NCBI RefSeq assembly: GCF_001874525.1
Contig: NZ_LKAQ01000005.1
Span: forward strand, 214,061 to 278,060
DNA: 64,000 nucleotides
Origin: Pseudodesulfovibrio hydrargyri
GTDB taxonomy: Bacteria > Desulfobacterota > Desulfovibrionia > Desulfovibrionales > Desulfovibrionaceae
Direction of reading: 5' to 3'
In this document: positions 25,352 through 34,212 of the stretch, piece after piece
Numbering within the stretch: position 1 is the stretch's first letter
How the letters are laid out: each line of letters starts with the position of its first letter
Made by a program: the position numbers and the translations under genes
The notes under the pieces: model-generated
What the model was told of the DNA's origin: nothing
Seen by the model: the letters and a program-made list of their open reading frames with translations, nothing else
Databases searched by the model: none

Positions 25352-26437
25352 CTACTCGGTCTTCATGCGGGCCGTGCCTTCCTTGTAGAAGGGCAGGGCC
25401 GTCTTTTTCGCTTCCAGTTCGGCGCGGGCGGTCTTGATGATGAAGGTGTCCTTGTCCGCGTCCTCGGCCCGCACATAGGCCAGGGCGATGCAATGGCCCA
25501 GGCTCGGGGCAAAGGAGCCGCTGGTGATGATGCCGGTCTTTTCGCCGCCGGGCAGGCAGACCTCGTCATTGTGCCGGGCCGTGCGGCGGCCATCGATGGT
25601 CAGGGGGATCAGGGTCTCGTCCACCCGGCCCAGGCCGGACTTGCCGATGTACCCGGATTCCTTCTTGAGGAAGAAGCCGGCGCCGGCCTCAACCGGGGTG
25701 CGCTGCTCGTCCAGGTCCTGGCCGTATAGCGGATAGCCGATTTCCAGGCGCAGGGTGTCGCGCGCGCCCAGGCCGACCGGCTCCACGCGCTCGTCCGCCA
25801 TGAGCTTTTCCCAGATGCCCAGGGCCTTGTCAGCGGGCAGGTAGAGTTCGTAGCCCAGCTCGCCCGTATACCCGGTGCGGCTGACGATCATCGGGAAACC
25901 GAGCGCCTCGGTCTGCTCGAAATTGAAATATTTCAGATGATTCCATTTGGAGTCAAAGAGGTCGTTGAGCACGTCCAGACTCTCGGGACCCTGCACGTCG
26001 ATCTTGCCGGTCCCGTCGCTGATGTCCGTGAAGGACAGGCCGCCGGGCAGGTTGGCCGCGATGTGGTCGAAGTCCTTCTGGCGGCACGCGCCGTTGACCA
26101 CGAGCATGTACTCGTCCTCGGCCAGGCAGTAGACGATCAGGTCGTCGTTGATGCCGCCCGAGGCATTGAGCAGGAAGCCGTACCGGCATTTTCCCGGAGC
26201 CAGCGTGTCCAGGTCGTGGCTGACGATCTTGTTCAACCCGTCCTTGGCGTCCTTGCCCGAGAGCTTGAACTCGCCCATGTGGCAGATGTCGAAGATACCC
26301 GCCTTTTCGCGGGTATGCTTGTGTTCGATAATAATGCCCTTATACTGCACCGGCATGTCGAAACCGGCGAACGGGGCCATCTTGGCACCGTTTTCCCGGT
26401 GCCACTGGGTGAGCGGGGTGGTTTCCAGGTTTTCCAA
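25352..26437 (-). CDS. gcvT: Aminomethyltransferase (glycine cleavage T protein)
   Basis: 361 residues, full length. Motifs: FAGFDMPVQYKGI and FDICHMGEFKLSG near the N-terminus, a folate-binding region with SRTGYTGELGYELY near 190, GARDTLRLE near 230 and the C-terminal barrel with TSGSFAPSLGHCIALAYV. The T protein transfers the methylene group of glycine to tetrahydrofolate. AAGGAGC precedes the ATG. gcvH and gcvP are not in this window. It follows the unknown 578-residue gene on the same strand by 21 bases. Confidence 0.95.
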   Translation of the reverse strand: MENLETTPLTQWHRENGAKMAPFAGFDMPVQYKGIIIEHKHTREKAGIFDICHMGEFKLSGKDAKDGLNKIVSHDLDTLAPGKCRYGFLLNASGGINDDLIVYCLAEDEYMLVVNGACRQKDFDHIAANLPGGLSFTDISDGTGKIDVQGPESLDVLNDLFDSKWNHLKYFNFEQTEALGFPMIVSRTGYTGELGYELYLPADKALGIWEKLMADERVEPVGLGARDTLRLEIGYPLYGQDLDEQRTPVEAGAGFFLKKESGYIGKSGLGRVDETLIPLTIDGRRTARHNDEVCLPGGEKTGIITSGSFAPSLGHCIALAYVRAEDADKDTFIIKTARAELEAKKTALPFYKEGTARMKTE

Positions 26438-26458
26438 TGTATGCTCCTTGCGGTGTTG

Positions 26459-28195
26459 CTATTGTCCCGAACCGGCCTGGCTCGACACGCGGGATTTCCG
26501 GATGGACCGGAACTCGTCGAGCAGCATAACCAGCTGTTGGTACAGTTTCTTGATGTCCCGCCCATAAGGCGAGAGGTCTTTGTCGTCCTGCTGCACGTAC
26601 TTGCGCAGCAGGTAGGCGTCGGACACCATGTCGTTGCCGATGATCAGGATTTTCACGACCAGTTTGTCAAAATAATTGACGATTTCAAACTTGAGATCAT
26701 TCAGAATCCCGGTCGTCAGTTCCAGCATCCGCTTGTACGAAATGGCTTCGCCCTTGTACTTGCGATAGCGTAAATCTTCAAGCACCCGGATCTTCCTGGC
26801 CTGCTGGATCTGTCCGTACCTGGACCAGACCTCCTGGTGCAGATCGTGCAGTTCGTTGAAAATCTTGTAGTTGTCCGGGGCCAGCAGGTAGGCGTCCAGG
26901 ACGCGGACCAACTGGGCGTAGTAGTCGTCCGAGTAGTCCACGATGCGGTGCATGTGCTTGGAAAGCCAGACAAAGAGCACTTTTAGCCGGTTCTCGTGGG
27001 TCTCGGTGTTTTCAATCAGCTCCTGGCGCTTGTAGTTCACCGGGATGCGGTATTCGCCGCGCACGATGTCGTTCAGGCGCAGAAGCATGTTGCGCACGTT
27101 CTGGATGATGTTCATGCCCTCGATGATCCGCCCGGTTATGGGGTGGATGATCTCCTGCCTGAGCACGGACAGGGCGCGGTCCTCGCGCACGTTGCGGGGG
27201 TTGTAGTCGTGCTGCTGGTAGGAGACCCGAAGGATGACCACGCGATTCTTGCGGTCGATGAAGAATCCCTGGTCATCGAGGACCTCGCAGAGCTCCTTCT
27301 GGTTCTCGTTGACCTGGACCAGGGCGATCTTCTCCACCTTGGGATACTTGATGGACCGCCTGGGCGTGCCCTTGGGCGGCGACATCAGCGTGGTGATGGT
27401 CCGGTCGCTCTGGCCGAGCACGCGGACGATGAACCGCTCGTGCTGGCGCAGCAGGCGGATGGCGAACATGGCCGAGGAGGTGCGCCGCTCGGACACGATG
27501 GGGAAGCCGTATAATTCCATCATGTACTGATACACGAACAACCGGTTGCACTCGTAGAGCAGGTTGTTGCCCGGCTTGAACTTGCCGATCTTGAGTCCGA
27601 ACTGCTTGAGTTCGCTGTCCAGGTTGGAGGGCAGGGAGGCGTACACGCCCTGCAGGGTGAATTCCCCGGCCGAATTCAGGGCCAGGACGTGCGCCCGCTC
27701 CAGCTGCAGCAAAAAGGGCAGCATCCGGTCGTAGTCTCGGATGGTGCAGATGTCGCAGGATTCGAAATTATTCAGGAATTCATGGTGATACCGCTTGGGG
27801 AGGCGGCTCAGGAAGGTACGAATGTTGGTACCCCGGGCATTGTCCTCAACCGCGCAGGAGTCCTGTACCAGCATCTCCTCCCAGTCCGAGGGCGAGTGCA
27901 GGGCGTCGAACTGGAATATCTCCTGAAAGGAATTGAGCTGCCGCTCGAAGGCGACCATGGAGAAGCCGGGCAGGTTCTTGTGCTCGTAAAGATCGACCTC
28001 GAAGGAGGGAAGCAGCTCCCGCGCCTCCACCAGGGGGTAGTCCTGCTCTTCGAAATACGGCCTCATCAGGCAGTGCTTGATGTGCTCATAGTCGATGAAC
28101 TCCTTGAGTTCCTCAAGGGTTTCAATCCTGATGCGGGATTTCTTCTTCCCTTTTCTCTTGTAGCCAGGAGCCTGGCTGAATGCTTTTTTCCACAT
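26459..28195 (-). CDS. Large protein of unknown function
   Basis: 578 residues, soluble, no signal peptide or membrane helix. It begins with a very basic segment (residues 1-25, many Lys/Arg), then a mixed acidic/hydrophobic body. The second half (about 340-560) is rich in predicted amphipathic helices, for example IIEGMNIIQNVRNMLLRLND and the final KKLYQQLVMLLDEF. I do not recognise a known domain. Codon use is like the neighbours, so it is a resident gene. It is 21 bases upstream of gcvT and may be cotranscribed. No clear ribosome site precedes the ATG. Confidence 0.8.
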   Translation of the reverse strand: MWKKAFSQAPGYKRKGKKKSRIRIETLEELKEFIDYEHIKHCLMRPYFEEQDYPLVEARELLPSFEVDLYEHKNLPGFSMVAFERQLNSFQEIFQFDALHSPSDWEEMLVQDSCAVEDNARGTNIRTFLSRLPKRYHHEFLNNFESCDICTIRDYDRMLPFLLQLERAHVLALNSAGEFTLQGVYASLPSNLDSELKQFGLKIGKFKPGNNLLYECNRLFVYQYMMELYGFPIVSERRTSSAMFAIRLLRQHERFIVRVLGQSDRTITTLMSPPKGTPRRSIKYPKVEKIALVQVNENQKELCEVLDDQGFFIDRKNRVVILRVSYQQHDYNPRNVREDRALSVLRQEIIHPITGRIIEGMNIIQNVRNMLLRLNDIVRGEYRIPVNYKRQELIENTETHENRLKVLFVWLSKHMHRIVDYSDDYYAQLVRVLDAYLLAPDNYKIFNELHDLHQEVWSRYGQIQQARKIRVLEDLRYRKYKGEAISYKRMLELTTGILNDLKFEIVNYFDKLVVKILIIGNDMVSDAYLLRKYVQQDDKDLSPYGRDIKKLYQQLVMLLDEFRSIRKSRVSSQAGSGQ

Positions 28196-28387
28196 TGAAA
28201 GCGGTTCCGGGTCGAGTCAGAGGGGGAGAGGCGTCAGAGCCTCATGTGATCATCGTATATGTCTATACCCATCCGCCATGAAATACAATGATTAGCGCAT
28301 TATAATCACATCGAACAGGCTGTGGAGGTCCATCGGTCGATCAGGGGCGCCATAGCCGCTCCATTGCGAAACAATGCGCCAGAATTA

Positions 28388-28416
28388 TTGACTCTCTGAC
28401 CGCTGTTGGCTACTGT
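28388..28416 (+). promoter_or_regulatory. Putative promoter of the Cys-rich small gene
   Basis: TTGACT (28388-28393), 17 bases, TACTGT (28411-28416), 57 bases before the start codon at 28473. The rest of the 28196-28387 gap shows nothing I can name. Confidence 0.5.
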
Positions 28417-28472
28417 ATCAGGGCTTTTGAGACACAACAGAACCGCACGTTTCCGTGACCAGAGGGGTCGTC

Positions 28473-28676
28473 ATGAAGAAGAAGGATCAATGCCCGCGAT
28501 CGAAAATCAACGAGCAATATTGTACCTGCACCTATAATTGCGACAAGCACGGCATTTGTTGCGAGTGTCTGCATTACCATCGGCAACGGGGCGAGCTGCC
28601 CGGCTGTTATTTTACCAAGGAAGAGGAAAAGACCTATAACCGGTCCGTGGAATTCTTCATCCAGCGCAGGAGCTGA
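28473..28676 (+). CDS. Small cysteine-rich protein (DUF6485-like)
   Basis: 67 residues with nine cysteines in a dense pattern ([29 protein letters not shown]) plus nearby histidines. This looks like a zinc- or iron-binding mini-domain. The pattern C-x-C-x3-C-x4-GxCCxCxxYH fits a small family found in anaerobes, annotated as DUF6485 as far as I recall. I chose the ATG at 28473 after GAGGGG. It has its own promoter and terminator, so it is an independent unit. Function unknown. Confidence 0.75.
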   Translation: MKKKDQCPRSKINEQYCTCTYNCDKHGICCECLHYHRQRGELPGCYFTKEEEKTYNRSVEFFIQRRS

Positions 28677-28700
28677 TCCCGCGCCAACGGAACATCCATG

Positions 28701-28727
28701 AGGGCGGTCGAGACCGCCCTTTTTCTT
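28701..28727 (+). terminator. Rho-independent terminator
   Basis: AGGGCGGTC (28701-28709) pairs with GACCGCCCT (28712-28720) and is followed by TTTTTCTTT. Confidence 0.88.
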
Positions 28728-28742
28728 TGAGGAGCAATGCGT

Positions 28743-29537
28743 ATGACCCGTGATTTCGATGCCGCACGCATCATGGAGGGGGTGGCCGCCATCGCGGACA
28801 GGGCCGGCGACATCGTTCGCGAAGGCGCGGCCCATGGGCATAAGGTCCGCCACAAGGGGCGCATCGATCTGGTCACCGAAACCGACCTGGCCGTGGAGGC
28901 CATGCTCAAGGACGAACTGGCCGCGCTGTTGCCCGGATCGGACTTTCTGGCCGAAGAGACGGCCAAGGACACGGAGCCCGGGGAACTGACCTGGATCATC
29001 GACCCGGTGGACGGGACCACGAATTTCGCCCACGGCCTGCCCTTCGTGGCCAATTCCATAGCCCTGTGGCGTCGCGACCGGGTGGTTCTGGGCATGGTCA
29101 ACATGCCGCTCACGGGCGAGCGGTTCACCGCGGTGGCGGGGCAGGGGGCCTTCCTGAACGGAAAATCCATTGCAGTGACCGGCGAGGCGGACCTGGAGCA
29201 ATGCGTGCTGGGCACGGGCTTTCCCTATGACATCGACACGCATCTCGAAGATATTCTCAAGAATCTCAGAACCCTGCTGCCCCGGACGCAGGGCATCCGG
29301 CGGGCTGGCGCGGCGGCCGTGGACCTGGCCTTCGTGGCCTGCGGGCGGCTTGACGGTTTTTACGAGCGCGCCCTGAACCCCTGGGACACGGCGGCCGGAC
29401 TGCTGCTCGTCAATGAGGCGGGCGGCAGGGTGTCCGAGTACGACGCGGCCGTGCCGTACTCCTTCAAGTCGCGTTGCATCCTGGCCACCAACGGCCGGAT
29501 TCACGGGGAACTGAGCGGACTGCTGACCCGGGGTTAG
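28743..29537 (+). CDS. suhB: Inositol monophosphatase family protein (SuhB-like)
   Basis: 264 residues. Metal-binding motifs: a Glu-Glu region LAEET near 72, DPVDGTTNFAHGLP near 90 and WDTAAG near 212. The family removes phosphate from inositol-1-phosphate or related sugars; E. coli SuhB also assists rRNA transcription. GGAG at 28731 is 8 bases before the ATG at 28743 but only 2 before the ATG at 28737, so I prefer the second. The stop overlaps the convergent Nudix stop by 4 bases. Confidence 0.9.
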   Translation: MTRDFDAARIMEGVAAIADRAGDIVREGAAHGHKVRHKGRIDLVTETDLAVEAMLKDELAALLPGSDFLAEETAKDTEPGELTWIIDPVDGTTNFAHGLPFVANSIALWRRDRVVLGMVNMPLTGERFTAVAGQGAFLNGKSIAVTGEADLEQCVLGTGFPYDIDTHLEDILKNLRTLLPRTQGIRRAGAAAVDLAFVACGRLDGFYERALNPWDTAAGLLLVNEAGGRVSEYDAAVPYSFKSRCILATNGRIHGELSGLLTRG

Positions 29538-30070
29538 GCCGGGACCAGAAGGCCGGATTCCCAGAGGATGACGAGGTTGGGCGTGAGCAGCTCGCGGAAT
29601 TCCTTGATCAGACAGGTCAGTTCTTCCCGCGAATAGTAGAATCCTTCGGAGACCACGTCGCTATTGGGCACCACGGGCAGGGTGTTCTTGGTCACCTCGA
29701 ACAGGGAGACATGCTCGAAGCCGGTCTCCGGCCCGGCGGGCAGTTCCCGGACGAGCTGTGGATGGTCGATCTCCAGGTTCAGCTCCTCCCGTAGGGCTCG
29801 GACGGCCGCGTCAAAGGTGGATTCCCCGGCCCGGGGGTGTGTCCGGGCGGAGATGTCCCAACGGCCGGGAAAGAACATCTTGTTGGAGTTGCGTTTTTGC
29901 AGAAATATCTTTTTTTCGGGATTGAAGACGAGTACCTGCACCGAACGGTGCATCAGCAACTGCCGGTGCACGGTGCGCTTGGAGAGCACGGCCAGCGGGC
30001 GGTTGCTCCGGTCGATGACTTCGATCAGGTGATCCGTGTCGCGTTCGAGGGTGTCTTGCTGAAAGGTCAT
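29534..30070 (-). CDS. Nudix hydrolase
   Basis: 178 residues. It starts with IEVIDRSNRPLAVLSKRTVHRQLLMHRSV, the lead-in found in the isopentenyl-diphosphate-isomerase-like Nudix group. The Nudix box region is AGESTFDAAVRALREELNLE: REEL is intact, but the box is not a perfect GX5EX7REUXEEXGU match, as in other members of this group. Such enzymes hydrolyse nucleoside or isoprenoid diphosphates; the substrate is unknown. The start is uncertain: ATG at 30070 fits family length, with other in-frame ATGs upstream to 30139. Confidence 0.82.
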   Translation of the reverse strand: MTFQQDTLERDTDHLIEVIDRSNRPLAVLSKRTVHRQLLMHRSVQVLVFNPEKKIFLQKRNSNKMFFPGRWDISARTHPRAGESTFDAAVRALREELNLEIDHPQLVRELPAGPETGFEHVSLFEVTKNTLPVVPNSDVVSEGFYYSREELTCLIKEFRELLTPNLVILWESGLLVPA

Positions 30071-30156
30071 GGGCGCAGGCTCTTTTGTTTGTTGTGCAAA
30101 TTCTGTATACACGTAATGTTTCAACATATCCAGCCCCATATGGCTGCGGAGGCGCG

Positions 30157-30612
30157 ATGACGGACGAGGTGGTCGGGTTGGGGGAACCGGATATCCGGGA
30201 TCTCATGGAGCTCGAAGCGTTGTGCTTTGCCTACCACTGGACCAGGGAGCAGTTCCTGCTCGGCCTGGAGGGAGAGGCGTTCAAGGTTATTGGTGTGCGC
30301 CGCGACGGCGTGCTCGCGGGGTACATGGCCTTTTCCCTCATTGCGGACGAAATGGAAATCCTCAACCTGGCCGTGCACCCCGAATACCGCAGGCAGGGAC
30401 TGGGCGAGGCGTTGCTGTCCAGGAGCCTTGAGATCAGCGAGGCCAACGGCACGACCAAGAGTTTTCTGGATGTGAAGATCTCCAATGATCCGGCCTTGGC
30501 TTTGTACCGCAAGTTCGGATACAAGAAGATTGGCGTAAGAAAGAAATATTACCCGGACACCAAGGAAGACGCACTGTTGCTCCGGTACGACTTCCCACAA
30601 CACGAAGCATGA
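30157..30612 (+). CDS. rimI: Ribosomal-protein-alanine N-acetyltransferase
   Basis: 151 residues, a single GNAT domain. The acetyl-CoA loop is LNLAVHPEYRRQGLGEALL and the C-terminal motif is NDPALALYRKFGYKKIGVRKKYY, with the Tyr pair typical of RimI, which acetylates the N-terminus of ribosomal protein S18. GGAGG precedes the ATG at 30157. It is divergent from the Nudix gene and 11 bases upstream of pgk, so cotranscription is likely. Confidence 0.85.
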   Translation: MTDEVVGLGEPDIRDLMELEALCFAYHWTREQFLLGLEGEAFKVIGVRRDGVLAGYMAFSLIADEMEILNLAVHPEYRRQGLGEALLSRSLEISEANGTTKSFLDVKISNDPALALYRKFGYKKIGVRKKYYPDTKEDALLLRYDFPQHEA

Positions 30613-30623
30613 GGTTTTGACGT

Positions 30624-31823
30624 ATGCTGTTTATCGATCAGGTTGATATCGCTGGTAAAAAAATACTGTTCAGGGTGGACTTCAACGTCCCCATCGAGGA
30701 CGGCGTGATCACCGACGACAACCGCATCCGGGCGGCACTGCCGACCATCCAGTACGCCCTGGACAAAGGTGCCTCGGTCATCCTCTGCGCCCATCTGGGC
30801 AAACCCAAGGGCAAAGTCGTGCCCGAACTTTCTCTGGGGCCGGTGGCCAACCGCACCGGCGAACTCCTCGGCAGGGGGGTGGCCCTGGTGCCGGGCCGCA
30901 TCGGCGATCAGGCCGTGAAGATGGCCGCCGATTTAGCGCCGGGCCAGGTGATCATGCTCGACAACCTGCGCTTCAATCCCGAGGAGACCGGCAAGACCCC
31001 GGAAGAGCGGGGCGATTTCGGCAAGCTGCTGGCTTCCCTGGCCGACGTCTACGTCAATGACGCCTTTGGCGTGGCCCATCGCGAGAACGCCTCGGTGGTG
31101 GACGTGCCCCGGTTCGCCAAGGTCTGCTGCGCCGGGTTCCTGCTCAAGCGGGAGTACGAATATCTCGGCGAGGCCCTGAAGGATCCCAAGCGGCCTTACG
31201 TCTGCGTCTCCGGCGGCGCCAAGGTCTCAACCAAACTGGGAATATTGAATAATCTTCTCGGCAAGGTGGACGACATCATCATCGGCGGAGCCATGGCCAA
31301 CACCTTCCTGCTGGCCCAGGGCCATGAGGTCGGCCAGTCCCTGGCGGAACCGGATTTGGTGGACGCGGCAAAAGGGATCATGGCCAAGGCCAAGTCCATG
31401 GGCTCGACCCTGCACCTGCCCGTGGACTTCCGCTATGCCAAGACGCCCAAGGCCAAGCAGGCCGAAGGGGTCTGCAAGGCGGACGCCATCCCGGCGGACG
31501 CCTTGGTCCTGGATATCGGGCCCGAGACCATCACCGACTTTGTCGCCGTGCTTGAGCGGGCCAAGACGATTGTCTGGAACGGCCCCATGGGGCTGTTCGA
31601 GACCACGGCTTTCGCCAAGGGCTCACTGGCGGTCTGCAAGGCCATCGCCGGACTGGATGACGCCCTGACCATTGTCGGCGGCGGGGACACGGATGCGGTG
31701 GTGCACATGATGCAACTCGATGATAAGTTTAGCTTTATTTCGACAGGTGGCGGTTCTTTCCTGGAATTCCTCGAAGGCAAGGAGCTTCCGGCCTTCAAAG
31801 CCTTAAAGGAGTGCATGAAATAA
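30624..31823 (+). CDS. pgk: Phosphoglycerate kinase
   Basis: 399 residues, full length. N-terminal substrate motif RVDFNVPIEDG, AHLGKPKG, LDNLRFNPEE; C-terminal nucleotide domain with GGAKVSTKLG, NGPMGLFE and GGGDTDAVV. It interconverts 1,3-bisphosphoglycerate and 3-phosphoglycerate in glycolysis. GAGG precedes the ATG. The stop overlaps the tpiA start by one base (TAATG), the usual pgk-tpiA coupling. Confidence 0.97.
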   Translation: MLFIDQVDIAGKKILFRVDFNVPIEDGVITDDNRIRAALPTIQYALDKGASVILCAHLGKPKGKVVPELSLGPVANRTGELLGRGVALVPGRIGDQAVKMAADLAPGQVIMLDNLRFNPEETGKTPEERGDFGKLLASLADVYVNDAFGVAHRENASVVDVPRFAKVCCAGFLLKREYEYLGEALKDPKRPYVCVSGGAKVSTKLGILNNLLGKVDDIIIGGAMANTFLLAQGHEVGQSLAEPDLVDAAKGIMAKAKSMGSTLHLPVDFRYAKTPKAKQAEGVCKADAIPADALVLDIGPETITDFVAVLERAKTIVWNGPMGLFETTAFAKGSLAVCKAIAGLDDALTIVGGGDTDAVVHMMQLDDKFSFISTGGGSFLEFLEGKELPAFKALKECMK

Positions 31824-32578
31824 TGAAAAAGTTGATGGCAGCCAACTGGAAGATGTACAAGACCTGGGACGAAGCCCGGGGCACGGCGGAAGAGCTGGTC
31901 GGCCTGGCCGCGGGAAAGCTCCCGGCGGACCGCGAGGTGCTCGTCTTTCCGCCCTTCACCGCACTCAAAGCCGTGGGCGACGTCTTAGGCCCGGTGGCCG
32001 GGTTCTCGGCCGGGGGCCAAGACTATTATATACAGGAGGAGGGCGCCTTCACCGGCGAGATCGCTCCGAAGATGCTCAAGGACGCGGGCGCTTCCTTCGG
32101 CCTGACCGGTCATTCCGAGCGCAGACACGTGCTCGGCGAGAACGATGAATATGTGGGGGCCAAGACCGCCTACGGGCTCAAGGAAGGGCTCAAGGTCATC
32201 CTGTGCATCGGCGAGCTCATCGAGGAGCGCAAGGCGGGCCGCGTCCATGAGGTTCTCGAGCGCCAGCTGCGGGCCGGGCTCAAGGACGTCCCGACGGACA
32301 TCGACCCCGAGCGGCTGTCTGTGGCCTATGAACCTGTCTGGGCCATCGGCACCGGCGAAGTGGCCGGGCCGGCGGAAATCGTCGAGGCGCACGAGTTCAC
32401 CCGGAAAATTCTTGTTTCCATCTTTTGGAAAAAAGCAAATGAAATGAGGATATTATATGGCGGCAGTGTCAAGCCGGGCAATTGCGCCGAGATTATTGCG
32501 CTTGACAACGTCGACGGAGTATTGGTAGGAGGCGCGAGCTTGCAGGGACAAAGCTTCAGCGAGATCGTACTGGCTTGA
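31823..32578 (+). CDS. tpiA: Triosephosphate isomerase
   Basis: 251 residues. Catalytic residues are visible: Lys10 in ANWKMYK, the histidine in LTGHSERR and the glutamate in AYEPVWAIGTG. The phosphate-binding GGSVKPGN and VLVGGASL follow. It interconverts glyceraldehyde-3-phosphate and dihydroxyacetone phosphate. The start ATG overlaps the pgk stop. It is followed by secG after 41 bases, a gene order widespread in bacteria. Confidence 0.97.
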   Translation: MKKLMAANWKMYKTWDEARGTAEELVGLAAGKLPADREVLVFPPFTALKAVGDVLGPVAGFSAGGQDYYIQEEGAFTGEIAPKMLKDAGASFGLTGHSERRHVLGENDEYVGAKTAYGLKEGLKVILCIGELIEERKAGRVHEVLERQLRAGLKDVPTDIDPERLSVAYEPVWAIGTGEVAGPAEIVEAHEFTRKILVSIFWKKANEMRILYGGSVKPGNCAEIIALDNVDGVLVGGASLQGQSFSEIVLA

Positions 32579-32619
32579 TTTTGCAAGCGGAAAGAAGTTT
32601 CTAAGAAAAGGGATTAATT

Positions 32620-32970
32620 GTGGAAACCATAGTCATAGTCATCCATGTTTTGGCTTGCATCTTTTTGATCGGCGCTGTAATGCTTCAGTCCGGTCACGAG
32701 GGGATGGGAGTCATCTTCGGCGGCGGCAGCAGCACGATGTTCGGCAGCACCGGCGCAGGCGGCCTCCTGGTTAAGGTAACCGCTGGACTTGCAACGGTTT
32801 TCCTGATCACTTCCCTCGGATACAACATCCTGACCGGGAACAAGGTATCCACTCAGGACTCCATCATGCTGCAGCAGAATGCGCCTGCGGCGGAGACCAC
32901 GGCACCGGCCGAACCGGCCAAGCCCGGAGTGACCTTCAAGGATACCGGAGACGACGCCAAGAACCAATAG
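32620..32970 (+). CDS. secG: Preprotein translocase subunit SecG
   Basis: 116 residues with two membrane helices (about 2-20 and 52-72) separated by the SecG loop GGGSSTMFGSTGAGGLL. An Ala/Pro-rich tail follows. It is an accessory subunit of the SecYEG channel. It starts with GTG at 32620 after AAGGGA. The tRNA-Leu gene follows 16 bases after the stop, again a common arrangement. Confidence 0.93.
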   Translation: METIVIVIHVLACIFLIGAVMLQSGHEGMGVIFGGGSSTMFGSTGAGGLLVKVTAGLATVFLITSLGYNILTGNKVSTQDSIMLQQNAPAAETTAPAEPAKPGVTFKDTGDDAKNQ

Positions 32971-32986
32971 GTTCAAAGCATATCGT

Positions 32987-33073
32987 GCCGAGGTGGTGGA
33001 ATTGGTAGACACGCTGTCTTGAGGGGGCAGTGGAAGAAATTCCGTGGGGGTTCGAATCCCCCCCCCGGCACCA
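32987..33073 (+). tRNA. tRNA-Leu (GAG anticodon)
   Basis: 87 bases with encoded CCA at 33071-33073. The long variable arm (AGAAATTCC region) marks a class II tRNA. The anticodon arm CTGTC-TTGAGGG-GGCAG gives anticodon GAG. The T-arm GGGGG-TTCGAAT-CCCCC is strong. The acceptor GCCGAGG against CCCCGGC leaves an A-C mismatch at position 5-68, which is unusual. Confidence 0.93.
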
Positions 33074-33082
33074 CGAATACAA

Positions 33083-33121
33083 AAGGGTTGCAGCCAACAG
33101 GTTGCAACCCTTCCTCTTTTT
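33083..33121 (+). terminator. Rho-independent terminator after tRNA-Leu
   Basis: AAGGGTTGCA (33083-33092) pairs with TGCAACCCTT (33103-33112), followed by a T-rich run. It ends the pgk-tpiA-secG-tRNA unit. Confidence 0.85.
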
Positions 33122-33143
33122 ATAAGTACTGGAGCGTCGTGAA

Positions 33144-33812
33144 TCAGGCCTCGCACATCACGTCACGGCACCAGCCGAGGAGCATTTCAAAGGCCTGTCG
33201 TTCCGAACGGGCCTCCAGCCAGCCGGGGAAATCCATTCCCGCTTCGATAATTTCCCGCTGTGCGCCGTCCAGGTCGGCGAGCAGTTCCCGCTTGCTCGCG
33301 CGGTACTGTCCAGAATCCAGATAGTGAACCACCTGCATGAGGAAGAAGGCCGCCTTGAAGGCCTCCTTCAGGAGGGCCCGCGTGGACTCCTTGTCGGCAT
33401 AGAGGTAGCTATGGGTCAGCATGTGCAGGAGGGCGGATGCGTTGATCTTCGCACCATGGCGCACGTCGTCATGGGTGATCGGCGGCAGGTAGTCATCCAG
33501 CCTGCCGAAATGGTCGGCCGTATCCTTGGCGAAGGCGAACAGTTCATGGGGCGGCCAGGCGGCGAACTCCCGGACGCCGCACAGGAAACCACATGCCTTG
33601 TGCCCCTCTGGCATAGTGTGGACCACGGCGCGGTAGGCGTCCAGGTCGTCCAGTTCCACCGTGTCGAGCAGGACCACCAGGTCAATGTCGCTCGATTCGG
33701 AAGCTTCCTCCCGCCGATAACTGCCCTGCAATCCGAGATATCGCAATCGGGTCCCGAACGCCTCCCGTAATTTGGAAAGGATCTCGGACACCCAGGTTTG
33801 AGCTTCAATCAT
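33144..33812 (-). CDS. Nucleotidyltransferase-domain protein with helical C-terminus
   Basis: 222 residues. The N-terminal polymerase-beta-type nucleotidyltransferase motif is QGSYRREEASESSDIDLVVLLD, with Gly30-Ser31 and the metal-binding Asp42 and Asp44. The C-terminal part (about 100-220) is helical and could be HEPN-like (NASALLHMLTHSYLYADKE, FFLMQVVHYLDSGQYRASK). Proteins of this kind include MNT-type antitoxins, small-molecule adenylyltransferases and uncharacterised members; I cannot choose between them. AAGGAGC precedes the ATG at 33812. It stands alone just downstream of a tRNA gene. Confidence 0.8.
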   Translation of the reverse strand: MIEAQTWVSEILSKLREAFGTRLRYLGLQGSYRREEASESSDIDLVVLLDTVELDDLDAYRAVVHTMPEGHKACGFLCGVREFAAWPPHELFAFAKDTADHFGRLDDYLPPITHDDVRHGAKINASALLHMLTHSYLYADKESTRALLKEAFKAAFFLMQVVHYLDSGQYRASKRELLADLDGAQREIIEAGMDFPGWLEARSERQAFEMLLGWCRDVMCEA

Positions 33813-34212
33813 ATAGTGCTCCTTGTGGGTTGAGTGCAGCGAAGGTGTATCAGTCGCCGCAGCCTGACGCCAGCCAAACATGGCACTGCTTGCCGTCTTG
33901 CGGCCATTGTGAGGGCGACGTCGAGAGGACTCAAACCAAAGGCCTTTCGAGAAGGATTTCATCGAGTTGAAGCCCCCAAGACAGGGCGGGTGGAACGCTT
34001 CCTGCTTGTAAAGGCAAGCCGTTGTCATAGCTCGGCTTTTAACCTGTTTTAATAATTGGCTAACTCGGCAAATGGATTCGGGCGTCGGAGACCGGTTTCC
34101 CTAGCAGAACCAGGTTCATGTTGCAAAAGGCAACAACCGGGATGGGGCGGATCATCGCCAGCATGTCGCAAACAACCGCCTGACGGGATCAGGCCCAAGC
34201 CACAGGTACACC
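33813..34212. other. Non-coding stretch of 400 bases
   Basis: No convincing gene, tRNA or riboswitch seen. Several short inverted repeats occur, for example GGCTTGTAAAGGCAAGCC-like sequence near 34001-34020. Short open frames lack ribosome sites. It must hold the divergent promoters of the nucleotidyltransferase gene and the kinase-like fusion gene. Confidence 0.4.
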
